Shown here piece by piece: positions 1-7,915 of a DNA stretch of 64,000 nucleotides (position 1 is its first letter; every line of letters begins with the position of its first letter). Where the stretch lies: positions 248,001 through 312,000 of the forward strand of contig NZ_VOQS01000005.1 in NCBI RefSeq assembly GCF_007995085.1, given 5' to 3'. The notes beneath the pieces are model-generated. The model ran no database searches. It was not told where the DNA came from and was given only the letters and a program-made list of their open reading frames with translations. This DNA is from Paraburkholderia azotifigens (GTDB lineage Bacteria > Pseudomonadota > Gammaproteobacteria > Burkholderiales > Burkholderiaceae). A program made the translations under genes and the position numbers.

Positions 1-1
1 C

Positions 2-1087
2 AATGCCAATCTGCAGGCGCAGATCGACGAACGCCGACGCGCCGACGCGCGCTTGCAGGCAAGCGAAGCGCGCTTTCGCGCAATCGTCGAAACGAGTCCT
101 GTGCCGTTGTGCATCACGTCGATGCCGGATGGGCGCATCCTCTACACGAACGAGCCGCTGCGCGCGCTGTTCGGCATGAGCGCGGGCGTGGCCGAGAACA
201 TCGCGGACTTCTACGCGGACCCGCTGGAGCGTGAGCGGTTGATCGGTCATCTGAGAACGGAGGGGAGTCTGCGCGATACGGAGGTCCGATTCCAGCGTCC
301 CGACGGTACGCGCTTCTGGGCGATGGCAACGGCGCGCGTCGCGACTTACGACGACTCGCCCGCGATCTACGTCGGCATGAACGACATCACGGGACGCAAG
401 CAGATGGAGCAGGAGCTGGTCGAATCGCGCGAGCAGCAGCGCGAGCTTTCCGCGTACATGGAAGCGATCCGTGAGGAGGAAAGAAAGCGTATCGCGATGG
501 AGATTCACGACGAACTCGGACAGTTGCTGACGGCGCTCAAGATGGACGTCTCGTTGCTGAAGATGCGCCTCGCGCACGACGCGGAAGCGACGAAGAAGGC
601 CGACGACATGCGCGAACTCGTCGAAGGTACGATCTGGATGGTGCGCAACGTGGCGAGCCATTTGCGGCCCGCCGCGCTCAACTTCGGCATCGTGTCGGCG
701 CTGGAATGGCTCGTCGACGAGTTCAACCGGCGTAACGCGATTCCCTGCGAACTGCGCATCGAGGGCGGCGAGCCCGCGTTGTCGGACGCGCACGCGACGG
801 CCGTGTTCCGCATCGTGCAGGCGTCGCTCACCAATGTGGCGCGGCATGCGAAGGCGACGCATGTCGATGTGTCGCTGGTGTCGACGGCGGAGCTGCTCGA
901 ACTGCGCGTGCGCGATGACGGCAGGGGCTTCGACCGCGAAGCGGCGCGCCGCGAGTATTCGTATGGCCTGCTCGGCATGTATGAACGTGCGCGGCTGATC
1001 GGCGCGACGCTTTCGATCGACAGCGCGCCGGGTGCGGGCACCACGGTTTCGATTCACATTCCGCTCGATGGCGGTCATAAAACATGA
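2..1087 (+). CDS. PAS-domain sensor histidine kinase, NarX/DegS-like (5' partial)
   Basis: The reading frame is open to the left edge, so the N-terminus lies outside the window. A PAS domain covers about the first 130 visible residues and ends in the usual DITGRKQ linker, followed by a short coiled coil. A HisKA_3 dimerisation domain follows, with the phospho-acceptor His in EIHDELGQ, and then a compact HATPase domain with N-box residues NVARHA and the G-box DDGRGFD. This is the architecture of two-component kinases that pair with NarL/FixJ regulators. The final codons overlap the start of the regulator gene by ATGA, which indicates translational coupling. The stimulus cannot be read from the sequence. 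The low-oxygen type genes downstream make a redox or oxygen signal plausible, but that is inference. Confidence 0.93.
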   Translation, partial: NANLQAQIDERRRADARLQASEARFRAIVETSPVPLCITSMPDGRILYTNEPLRALFGMSAGVAENIADFYADPLERERLIGHLRTEGSLRDTEVRFQRPDGTRFWAMATARVATYDDSPAIYVGMNDITGRKQMEQELVESREQQRELSAYMEAIREEERKRIAMEIHDELGQLLTALKMDVSLLKMRLAHDAEATKKADDMRELVEGTIWMVRNVASHLRPAALNFGIVSALEWLVDEFNRRNAIPCELRIEGGEPALSDAHATAVFRIVQASLTNVARHAKATHVDVSLVSTAELLELRVRDDGRGFDREAARREYSYGLLGMYERARLIGATLSIDSAPGAGTTVSIHIPLDGGHKT

Positions 1088-1716
1088 TCAGGATACTCAT
1101 TGCCGACGACCACGCGATCGTCCGCGGCGGACTCAGGCAGATCATCGCGACGACGAGCGACATGGTCGTCGCGGCGGAAGCGGCGCAAGGCTCGGAAGTC
1201 GTCGACAAGCTGCGCAGCTGTGCCGTCGATCTTCTTCTGCTCGACATGACGATGCCGGGCATCAGCGGCGTCGATCTGATTCGCCGCGTACGTGCCGAAC
1301 AGCCTGCGCTGCCCGTGCTGGTGCTGAGCATCCACGACGAAGCGCAGGTCGCGTCGCGCGCGCTGCGCGCGGGCGCGACGGGCTATCTGACGAAAGACAG
1401 CGACCCCGATGTGCTGCTCGCGGCCATCCGCAAGCTGGCGGACGGCGGGCGTTTCATCGATCCGAAGCTGGTCGATGCGATGGTGTTCGAGACGCATCGC
1501 GGCGACATGCCGCCGCATGAAGTGCTCTCCGACCGCGAATTTCAGGTGTTGCAGATGCTCGCCGCAGGCAGGAGCATCAACGAGATCGCCGATATCTGCG
1601 CGCTCAGCGCGAAGACGATCAGCACGCACAAGATGCGCCTGATGCAGAAGCTCGGCCTCGCCAACAACGCCGAAGTCATCCGCTACGCGATCCGCCATGG
1701 GCTGATTGTCGAGTAG
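1084..1716 (+). CDS. NarL/FixJ-family response regulator
   Basis: This is a full-length 210-residue regulator. The receiver domain (about residues 1-120) has the acidic pair in IADDHAIVRGG, the phospho-acceptor Asp in LLLLDMTMPG and the conserved Lys in LTKDSD. The C-terminal LuxR-type helix-turn-helix (about 145-205) starts LSDREFQVLQML and has the recognition helix around SAKTISTHK. The ATG overlaps the kinase stop codon, so the two form an operon and a cognate phosphorelay. Phosphorylation is expected to promote dimerisation and DNA binding, as in the family. Target promoters are not identifiable here. The universal-stress and phasin genes within 3 kb are candidates by proximity only. Confidence 0.95.
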   Translation: MIRILIADDHAIVRGGLRQIIATTSDMVVAAEAAQGSEVVDKLRSCAVDLLLLDMTMPGISGVDLIRRVRAEQPALPVLVLSIHDEAQVASRALRAGATGYLTKDSDPDVLLAAIRKLADGGRFIDPKLVDAMVFETHRGDMPPHEVLSDREFQVLQMLAAGRSINEIADICALSAKTISTHKMRLMQKLGLANNAEVIRYAIRHGLIVE

Positions 1717-1892
1717 CCGCGGCATTGCGCCGCACATGCGCCGCGCGCGTGAATGCGCGCAGTAAGTATTGTGTTTGCAATATGTCAGCGGGTTTATCCG
1801 AATGTCGACGCCAGTCTGGTCCGTGACACGATCTGCTCAAGCTCGACTATGCGCGAGCAACCCGCACGTTCCTGTATTTGTCACGCGTATTT

Positions 1893-2768
1893 ATGCATCG
1901 CAGGCGTTTCCTATTTGCCGCGGCGAGTGCCGCGGGCGCGGCGCTGGCTGCGCGAGCCGCATCGGGCGAACACTTCGATATCGTCTATCCGCAGATCAGG
2001 CCGGGCAGGGATGTGCACGCGGCATTCGCGCTCGCGACGCTCGATCTCGCGATGAAAGCGGCCAATGCGACATACACCGCGCGTCAGATCGAACTCGTGA
2101 TGGAGCGCGGCCGCGCGCTTGCCGAACTCGCCAACGGCACGACGATCAATCTCCACTGGACGAGCATGGAGGCGCAGGCCGAGCGCGGCCTGAACGTCGT
2201 GCATATTCCGATTCATCGCGGGCTGATCGGGTATCGCGTATTCATCATCAGACAGGACAGGCAGCCTGATTTCGACAGGATCGAAACGCTCGACGATCTG
2301 CGTTCGATGACGGCCGTGCAGGGGCTCGGCTGGATCGACACGGAAATCATGCGCAACGCGGGCCTTCCCGTGCAGACGCCTTCGACCTACGAAACGATCT
2401 TCAGGATGGTGGAGGGCAAGCGCGTCGACTATTTTCCGCGCGGCTTGGTCGAGGCTTACCCGGAGATCGAATCGCGCAAGGACACCGAGCCCGGACTCGC
2501 CGTCGAGAACCGTCTGCTGCTCGCGTATCGATCGGACTTTCTGTTCTATGTGTCGCCGAATCACGAGCGGCTCGCGGCGACGATCGCGCGAGGCTTTGCG
2601 GCAGCGTGGCGCGATGGCTCGTATCTGAAGCTGTTCAACACGCATCCATATATCCAGAATGCGCTGAAGCGCACGAATCCGGGCGGCCGGAAAATCATCC
2701 GGCTGGACAATCCGTTCATGTCGGACGAAGACCGCGCGATTCCCGACATGTACTGGCTGCATCTGTAG
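1893..2768 (+). CDS. Tat-exported periplasmic substrate-binding protein
   Basis: The protein is about 291 residues when started at the ATG giving MHRRRFLFAAASAAG. An upstream TTG would add five residues before the signal and is less likely. The N-terminus is a twin-arginine-like signal (RRRF, then an Ala-rich stretch ending near ARAASG). The mature part resembles a type 2 periplasmic binding fold as used by ABC transporters or sensors (phrases such as ETLDDLRSMTAVQG and YFPRGLVEAYPEI). No permease or ATPase gene is adjacent. It lies 176 bp after the two-component pair on the same strand, so it may be a ligand-sensing accessory protein. The ligand is unknown. Confidence 0.75.
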   Translation: MHRRRFLFAAASAAGAALAARAASGEHFDIVYPQIRPGRDVHAAFALATLDLAMKAANATYTARQIELVMERGRALAELANGTTINLHWTSMEAQAERGLNVVHIPIHRGLIGYRVFIIRQDRQPDFDRIETLDDLRSMTAVQGLGWIDTEIMRNAGLPVQTPSTYETIFRMVEGKRVDYFPRGLVEAYPEIESRKDTEPGLAVENRLLLAYRSDFLFYVSPNHERLAATIARGFAAAWRDGSYLKLFNTHPYIQNALKRTNPGGRKIIRLDNPFMSDEDRAIPDMYWLHL

Positions 2769-2789
2769 CTTCGTGTCCGATCAGGGCGA

Positions 2790-3092
2790 ATGGACGAATT
2801 GCGTGGCAAAGCAGCCGTTGATCGAGGCTTGCGCTGCCTCAAGCCGGGTGGCCTGCATGCCGACATCCTGTGTATGGATATGGATCATGTACAGGCGCTG
2901 TTTCAATCCGCGCACGAAACCGCAAAAACCATCGCCAAGGCGCGCGGCTGGCGTGACAGAACGAATCCTTCGCTATACGACCGTATCTTCTATGCGCTGC
3001 TGGCCAATCATCTGGACGAAGCGGAAGCGGAGCACGACGAGCGGGATCAGGACGATCAGGGTTGTCGCGATTCAACGGACGAAGGCTGTTGA
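2790..3092 (+). CDS. Hypothetical protein, acidic C-terminus
   Basis: An open frame of 100 codons lies 21 bp after the binding-protein gene on the same strand. I do not recognise a family. The convincing part begins around the in-frame ATGs at 2874 and 2880 (MDMDHVQALFQ), and the shorter product of about 70 residues may be the real one. It reads as a helical region (HVQALFQSAHETAKTIAKA) followed by a strongly acidic tail (LDEAEAEHDERDQDD). No signal peptide or membrane segment is visible. Codon use matches the neighbours, which is the main support for it being a gene. Confidence 0.45.
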   Translation: MDELRGKAAVDRGLRCLKPGGLHADILCMDMDHVQALFQSAHETAKTIAKARGWRDRTNPSLYDRIFYALLANHLDEAEAEHDERDQDDQGCRDSTDEGC

Positions 3093-3120
3093 AGCGGGAA
3101 AACCACTTTCGCCACAATGG

Positions 3121-3140
3121 ATCACAATATGATATAAAAT
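3121..3140 (+). promoter_or_regulatory. Repeated AT-rich element, copy 1
   Basis: The sequence ATCACAATATGATATAAAAT stands out as AT-rich in high-GC DNA. It matches 16 of 20 positions of a second copy at 4349-4368. It contains a TATAAA-like segment that could act as a -10 region toward the DUF1840 gene, and an ATCAC/GAT partial inverted repeat. A role as promoter or regulator site is inference. Confidence 0.4.
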
Positions 3141-3301
3141 GGAAGTGAGCCTTCGGGCGGCTGCAGCATGAGCGGGACGGCGCTAACGATGCAGGCGGAA
3201 ATCATCGCGCTGCAATTCCAACTACCTCCGTGAAGGAACGAGCGTTTTCCCCGGGGACGCAACCGCTACGAAGGCCCTGAATTCACTACAGGGGAGTTGC
3301 C

Positions 3302-3622
3302 TTGCTCGTCACCTTCCAGTCACCGGCCACGCCGGACGTCATCATGCTCCGCGACCTCGCGCAATATCTGCTGGGGTTGATCGGCAAGCGGCTCGACAAT
3401 CGGGGCGTCATTGCCCGCGACGATTTACCCGAAGCGATACGCCGTCTCGAAGCCGCTATCGTCGACGACAAGCAGACGGCCGCTGCATATGAAGCGGCCA
3501 AGGCGTCCAGCGCCGGACATCATCAGCATCAGCACGCGGGTTTCTCGCAGCGCGCATGGCCTTTCCTCGACATGCTGCGCGAAGCGCGCAGACAAAACGC
3601 GGACATTCTTTGGGGACTGTGA
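3302..3622 (+). CDS. DUF1840 domain-containing protein
   Basis: The 106-residue protein begins LVTFQSPATPDVIMLRDLAQYLL, the typical opening of DUF1840 proteins of beta-proteobacteria, and ends with the family-like PFLDMLREARRQNADILWG. This supports the TTG start at 3302, preceded by a GGGGAG ribosome binding site. A His-rich linker (GHHQHQH) sits at about residues 72-78 and could bind metal, though this is only a compositional remark. The function of DUF1840 is not known to me. It converges on the universal stress protein gene. An AT-rich element about 160 bp upstream is shared with the next promoter region. Confidence 0.85.
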   Translation: MLVTFQSPATPDVIMLRDLAQYLLGLIGKRLDNRGVIARDDLPEAIRRLEAAIVDDKQTAAAYEAAKASSAGHHQHQHAGFSQRAWPFLDMLREARRQNADILWGL

Positions 3623-3645
3623 TTCAAGGTTCGACGCCTGCCCGC

Positions 3646-4092
3646 TCAGGGCACGGTGTCGGGTGAAACCTCGAAGAGAATGCCGCAACCCACGCGGTCG
3701 AGCAGTTGCGCATGACGCTCGCCCGTCCACCAGCGCGCGAAGGGTCCGAGATGATGATGCCCGATGACGATCAGATCGGCGCGCAGCCGGTCGGCCATCG
3801 TCGCGATGCGGTCAACGGGATCGCCCACGCAGAAATGTCCCGTCGCGCTGATGCCGCACGCGGATAGCCGCTCGATACCGTCGTTCAATACTTCGCGTGC
3901 CGCCTGCTCGTCGATGTCGAATGCCATCGACGAAAGCACGTCGTAGCCACTCGACCACCACGATGAATCGACCACGGAAAGCAGATGCGTTTGCGCATCG
4001 AGCTGCTTTGCGAGCGATGCGCCGCAGCGCAATGCGCGACGGCCTTCTGACGTGCCGTCATAGCAGAGCAGGATGCGTTTGAACGGAATCAC
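3646..4092 (-). CDS. Universal stress protein (UspA family)
   Basis: The 148-residue single-domain protein starts with FKRILLCYDGTSEGRRAL, the classic Usp first strand and helix, and carries DLIVIGHHHLGPFARWW near the end. The usual ATP-binding signature (G-2X-G-9X-G-S/T) is only partly kept. The segment after GHHH reads WTGERHAQLL, with Glu where Ser or Thr is normal, so nucleotide binding may be altered. Usp proteins act in the cytoplasm in stress, stationary-phase and low-oxygen survival. The gene follows a tiny membrane-protein gene on the same strand with an 18 bp gap, probably as one operon. Confidence 0.92.
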   Translation of the reverse strand: MIPFKRILLCYDGTSEGRRALRCGASLAKQLDAQTHLLSVVDSSWWSSGYDVLSSMAFDIDEQAAREVLNDGIERLSACGISATGHFCVGDPVDRIATMADRLRADLIVIGHHHLGPFARWWTGERHAQLLDRVGCGILFEVSPDTVP

Positions 4093-4110
4093 AGCGGTAC
4101 CCGATGCCGC

Positions 4111-4296
4111 TCACGTAATGAGCGGAACAGCCTCGATCAGCGCAATGCCGAGCAATGCGCCGATTGCAGCGCCGATCAGCTTCGGATGCCATCGTTCGAG
4201 ATGCACGGCAGTCAACAGACTGCCGACGAGAATCACGCCAAGCAGCGTGAACGAACCGACGAGAAAAGCGATTTCGAAATCGCTATTGATGACCAT
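4111..4296 (-). CDS. Small two-segment membrane protein
   Basis: This 61-residue protein has two hydrophobic stretches (about 10-30 and 41-58) separated by a short basic loop (HLERWHPK), so it is probably an inner-membrane hairpin. A GGGAGACGAC stretch precedes the ATG. It is the first gene of a likely two-gene operon with the universal stress protein. I do not recognise a family. Its placement with a stress gene suggests a stress-related role, by inference only. Confidence 0.7.
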   Translation of the reverse strand: MVINSDFEIAFLVGSFTLLGVILVGSLLTAVHLERWHPKLIGAAIGALLGIALIEAVPLIT

Positions 4297-4348
4297 GATG
4301 TCGTCTCCCTGATGGGTACATCCGCTGCATCCTCTATTTCAATTATAT

Positions 4349-4368
4349 ATCACAACGTGATGTAAAAG
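4349..4368 (+). promoter_or_regulatory. Repeated AT-rich element, copy 2
   Basis: ATCACAACGTGATGTAAAAG contains the inverted repeat ATCAC-AAC-GTGAT and matches 16 of 20 bases of the element at 3121-3140. It lies 53 bp upstream of the minus-strand membrane-protein/usp operon and about 315 bp upstream of the phasin gene. It may be a shared regulator site. It does not match a textbook FNR or CRP box. Confidence 0.4.
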
Positions 4369-4683
4369 AGCGATCGGGATCGCTGCGTAGGAGCGTCGCG
4401 CGACGGAAAATTTGCCTTCGACGCCCCCGTTTCGACCATCCCGACCGGCCGGTCGTCGACACGAATCGTCCCAACATGTAGAAAAGCGGGACGACAACCC
4501 AGGGTAACTACCGACATAAGACTGTTCAAAAATTGTCAAATGATGTGTTTAGAATGATGGTTCTAATGGTGCTTTGCACAAACAATGCTTTGTGCTCGAA
4601 CGTCCATGCTATTTGCATCGCGCAGCGCGGCCCGCTGTGCAGGTCGCAATGAGCTAATTAGTAAGACTAACGGAGTCGCGTCA
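4369..4683. other. Intergenic region before the phasin gene
   Basis: No credible gene is visible in these 315 bp. The stretch 4515-4600 is markedly AT-rich (TTCAAAAATTGTCAAATG and following), which suits a promoter and leader for the phasin gene. A GGAG ribosome binding site lies just before 4684. I cannot assign exact -35 and -10 boxes. Confidence 0.5.
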
Positions 4684-5208
4684 ATGAACACTCGGAATTC
4701 CGCAGGTGTCATTTCGGCGTGGGAGCCCGGTATTTCCGCTCTCTACGCGTGGGCCAATCCCGTCGTTCGGGAGGCGCAATCGGTTGCGGTACTCAATCTG
4801 CATATGATTAACCAGCTGAACGGCGAAATGCTGAAAACCATGAGCATGCTCGGTAGTGCTCGCAACCCGGTTGAGTGGCCCGCGATCCAATGGAGCGCGG
4901 CCAACGGGATCGCCACGCTCGTTGCCGGATACGGCAATGAACTGGGCTGCATCGTTTCGCGGCTGAATGGAGCGCTTCAGGAAGTTGGACAAACACAAGC
5001 GAAAAAGAACGACATCCATGTGCGCTCCGTCGTCGACGCAATGAAGAGCCGCACGCATGCGGCCGCGTCCGCAGTGACTTCGGCGGTGGCGACGGCGCTG
5101 TCCGCTGCGCCCGCTTCCGAAGCGCTCGCACGACAGCAAACCGAAGACGCGATCGCGCGCGCCGCAAGCGCTGCCGGTACGCGTCCCCACAAAGCGGTTG
5201 TCGATTAA
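4684..5208 (+). CDS. Phasin-family (PHA granule-associated) protein
   Basis: The 174-residue product from the ATG at 4684 was chosen because of the GGAG site; the frame is open further upstream. It is helical and Ala-rich with no signal peptide. The N-terminal half (ALYAWANPVVREAQSVAVLNLHMINQ, then LKTMSMLGSARNPVEWPAIQW) has the amphipathic-helix pattern of phasins, including a PVEWP-like motif. The C-terminus is low complexity (AASAVTSAVATALSAAPASEAL). Phasins coat polyhydroxyalkanoate granules in the cytoplasm. A PhaB-type reductase gene follows 190 bp downstream, which supports the assignment. A generic stress-associated phasin-like protein is the alternative. Confidence 0.72.
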   Translation: MNTRNSAGVISAWEPGISALYAWANPVVREAQSVAVLNLHMINQLNGEMLKTMSMLGSARNPVEWPAIQWSAANGIATLVAGYGNELGCIVSRLNGALQEVGQTQAKKNDIHVRSVVDAMKSRTHAAASAVTSAVATALSAAPASEALARQQTEDAIARAASAAGTRPHKAVVD

Positions 5209-5398
5209 TCACCTTAAGCACAGGTATACGCCGGATCATCTACCGACACGCGACGTCGCAGGGAATCGCGAAACGCGCATGCCGCAGTGAGCGGCGAAGA
5301 CAAAGGATCAGTCGGGGAGACCAGTCAACGGCTGCATTTGCGAACCAGCTTGTTGACCATTGGGAAGATTCGCATTGAACGACTGATAGGTGTAAAGG

Positions 5399-6142
5399 AT
5401 GACTAATCGAATTGCTGTGGTAACGGGTGGCATGGGCGGTCTTGGCGAGGCCATCAGTATCCGTTTGCACGACGCCGGCTACCGTGTCGTGGTGACGTGT
5501 TCGCCCGGCAACACGTGCAGCGACGACTGGCTTGCTTCGATGGAAGCGGCCGGCCGCTCGTTCTATGCGTATCACGTCGACGTCGCCGACTACGACTCAT
5601 GCCATGAATGTGTCGCGAAGATCACGGCAGAGATCGGTCCCATCGACATCCTCGTGAACAATGCGGGCATTACGCGCGACATGACACTGCGCAAGCTCGA
5701 CAAGGTGAACTGGGACGCCGTGATGCGCACGAATCTCGACTCCATCTTCAATATGACAAAGCCTGTCTGCGAAATGATGGTGGAGCGCGGTTGGGGACGA
5801 GTGGTCAATATCTCTTCGGTGAACGGCTCGAAGGGATCGGTCGGGCAGACCAACTATGCGGCCGCGAAAGCGGGCATGCACGGCTTCACGAAGTCGCTCG
5901 CGCTCGAAGTGGCGCGCAAGGGCGTGACCGTCAACACGATTTCACCCGGCTATCTGGCAACGAAGATGGTGACGGCGATTCCGCAGGATATCCTCGACAC
6001 GAAAATCCTGCCGCAGATTCCCGCCGGCCGTCTTGGCAAGCCGGAGGAAGTGGCGGCGCTGGTCACATTCCTGTGTTCCGACGACGCCGGCTTCATCACG
6101 GGCGCGAACCTGGCCGTGAACGGCGGCCAGCATATGAACTGA
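5399..6142 (+). CDS. phaB: Acetoacetyl-CoA reductase (PhaB-like SDR)
   Basis: The 247-residue classical short-chain dehydrogenase has the nucleotide-binding TGGMGGLG near the N-terminus, the NNAG motif, catalytic Ser in NISSVNGSKG and the YAAAKAG active-site signature. The SVNGSKGSVGQTNYAAAKAG region and the ending AVNGGQHMN match PhaB proteins closely. PhaB reduces acetoacetyl-CoA to (R)-3-hydroxybutyryl-CoA with NADPH, supplying PHA synthesis. No phaA or phaC is nearby, so this is probably one of several phaB copies, as is common in Burkholderiaceae. Grouping with a phasin and a Usp resembles the low-oxygen-activated locus described in Burkholderia cenocepacia. Confidence 0.93.
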   Translation: MTNRIAVVTGGMGGLGEAISIRLHDAGYRVVVTCSPGNTCSDDWLASMEAAGRSFYAYHVDVADYDSCHECVAKITAEIGPIDILVNNAGITRDMTLRKLDKVNWDAVMRTNLDSIFNMTKPVCEMMVERGWGRVVNISSVNGSKGSVGQTNYAAAKAGMHGFTKSLALEVARKGVTVNTISPGYLATKMVTAIPQDILDTKILPQIPAGRLGKPEEVAALVTFLCSDDAGFITGANLAVNGGQHMN

Positions 6143-6172
6143 TCTTGTATCGACAATAACAAGGGCTCGCTC

Positions 6173-6394
6173 ATGCCCGTCGGGAAGACGGCGCCAGGGC
6201 CCGACAAGGAAGAAGTGGTGGAGACAAAACAACAGCTTTATCAATGCCGGTGCACGAATCAGGTTGTCGTCGTGAACCGGACTTTCGGTCCGCGTACGCC
6301 TGCGGATCGCGATGCTGGCCGATATCGCGAACTGGTTTTCGAACAGTGCATGCACGCCGGCAGTTGTCCGAAGGCCGGCCAGTGCCCGCTCTGA
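6173..6394 (+). CDS. Small Cys-rich hypothetical protein
   Basis: A 73-codon frame starts 30 bp after phaB with an AAGGG site eight bases before the ATG. Its distinctive part is YQCRCTN near the middle and a C-terminal FEQCMHAGSCPKAGQCPL, five cysteines in all, a spacing that could bind metal or form disulfides. No signal peptide is present, so metal binding is likelier than disulfides. I do not recognise a family. Location at the end of the phasin-phaB set suggests co-expression. Confidence 0.5.
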   Translation: MPVGKTAPGPDKEEVVETKQQLYQCRCTNQVVVVNRTFGPRTPADRDAGRYRELVFEQCMHAGSCPKAGQCPL

Positions 6395-6439
6395 AAACCG
6401 CGCACGATGCGGCAAGCGTAGTTGCTACAGGGGATGGCA

Positions 6440-6598
6440 ATGAACGAAACATGGATTGGTCTTGTGCTGGGGGGATCCGTGCTGTTGATTGCGTTGCTGT
6501 CGATGGTGCAGCACTACCGTCGCGAGCGGTTGCGCGCGGAGTTGCTGAAGAATCTCGATCACCATAGCTGGTGCCGCTTCTCGCGCGCACGACGTTGA
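6440..6598 (+). CDS. Tiny single-pass membrane protein (52 aa)
   Basis: An ATG at 6440 is preceded by AGGGG six bases upstream. The product reads MNETWIGLVLGGSVLLIALL and continues with a basic tail (HYRRERLRAELLKNLDHH). There is one clear transmembrane helix at residues 4-22, then a positive cytosolic segment. A second ATG at 6434 is in frame but too close to the ribosome binding site. The hydrophobic helix, the strong Shine-Dalgarno sequence and the position directly after the preceding small gene support it as a real small protein. The frame contains a six-G run at 6469-6474. Function unknown. Confidence 0.6.
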   Translation: MNETWIGLVLGGSVLLIALLSMVQHYRRERLRAELLKNLDHHSWCRFSRARR

Positions 6599-6618
6599 CG
6601 TTCTGAACAGAGGCCGAT

Positions 6619-7866
6619 CTACGCTGCAGCGATGTTGATGGTGCGCGCGACGTCGACGACGGCGAGCCGTATCGCGTCAATCAACGCGCGCGCAGCGGGA
6701 GACGGTGTGCCCGCTGCGCGCAACGTCAGGCCGATATCGCGCCGCGTGTTGTGCAGCTTTACATCGAGCACGGCCAGTTCGCCCGACTGACATTCATAGT
6801 GCAACTGCTGCGTGGACAGTGCCGCAAGCATGTCCGTGCCGAGCAGCAAGCCGCGGATTACCGCGAGGTCCGCGGTCTCGACCGACGGCATCGGCGGCTT
6901 CAGCTTAACGCGTTTGAATTGCGCCTCGAACAGGCCGCGTGCGGGCGCGTGACTGCGCGGCACGATCCATTGCACGTCCTGCAGATCGGCGACTGTCAGA
7001 CCTCGTTCGTTTGCGAGCGGGTGCGTGCGGCGCGCGAGCACGACCATATCTTCCGACATCAGGCGCTCGTTCATCAGACCGCTCGACGCATCGTTCTCGC
7101 GCAACGCGCCGAGAATGAAATCGATATCGCCTGCACGCAGTCCCGCCACCAGCGTTTCATACGCGCTCTCATCGGTGATGATGCGCACGCCCGGATGCTT
7201 CGCGCTCATGCTCGCGATCGCCTTCGGCAGGATCAGCGTGCGGCCGAGCGGCAGCGCGCCCACGGTCACTGCGCCCTGAATGTAGCCGTGCAATGCGGCG
7301 ATATCGTCGGGTACGTGACGCAGTTCGTTCAACGCGCGGCGCACGTGTAGCAGAAATGTTTCGCCCTCCGTCGTCAGCAGAATGCCGCGCGGGCTGCGGT
7401 GGAACAGTTGCAGTCCCGAACCGCTTTCGAGTACGCGTATCGCGGTGCTCACAGCGGGCTGGCTGATGCCGAACGCCTTCGCCGCACTGGGCATATGCCG
7501 ATGGCGCGCGAGCGCGGCAAACAGTTGCAGTCGGCGCGTATTGAGCAGATACGCAGGCAATGAACCTTCCGCAGCGGGACGTCGGCGCGCCTGACGCGCG
7601 GCGCACCATCGCGCGAGTTCTTCGAGTTCGGCGAAGAGCCGTTCGCAGCGATGCAGCACGGCGCGGCCGACGGGCGTCGGCAACATGCCTGAAGGCTTGC
7701 GGTCGAAGAGCGGTTCGCCGAGCGCCGCTTCGAGTTCCTGCACGGAACGCGTCACAGCCGACTGCGCGCGAAACAACGCGGACGCGGCGCGCGTCGCGCT
7801 GCCCGTATCGGCAACGAGCTTGAAGGCGCGCAACTGCGCAATGTTGAGAAAGTCTTTGCTGCTCAC
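6619..7866 (-). CDS. LysR-family regulator with two N-terminal HTH domains
   Basis: At 415 residues this is about 110 longer than a normal LysR protein. There are two complete winged-helix domains in tandem. The first spans about 8-70 (LRAFKLVADTGSATRAASAL, LFDRKPSGMLPTPVG). The second spans about 108-170 (LQLFAALARHRHMPSAAKAF, LFHRSPRGILLTTEG). A single effector-binding domain follows (VTVGALPLGRTLILPKAI onward). Each HTH retains the A-V-S/T recognition-helix pattern (SAVTRSVQELE and PAVSTAIRVLE). It lies next to a FadR-type regulator and upstream of an aromatic-acid transporter, so control of aromatic or organic acid use is plausible. Confidence 0.93.
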   Translation of the reverse strand: MSSKDFLNIAQLRAFKLVADTGSATRAASALFRAQSAVTRSVQELEAALGEPLFDRKPSGMLPTPVGRAVLHRCERLFAELEELARWCAARQARRRPAAEGSLPAYLLNTRRLQLFAALARHRHMPSAAKAFGISQPAVSTAIRVLESGSGLQLFHRSPRGILLTTEGETFLLHVRRALNELRHVPDDIAALHGYIQGAVTVGALPLGRTLILPKAIASMSAKHPGVRIITDESAYETLVAGLRAGDIDFILGALRENDASSGLMNERLMSEDMVVLARRTHPLANERGLTVADLQDVQWIVPRSHAPARGLFEAQFKRVKLKPPMPSVETADLAVIRGLLLGTDMLAALSTQQLHYECQSGELAVLDVKLHNTRRDIGLTLRAAGTPSPAARALIDAIRLAVVDVARTINIAAA

Positions 7867-7915
7867 GGAATAGCCCGTAGGGAAGTGCGAATGGCAGGAA
7901 TCGACAGTGTCGTCT

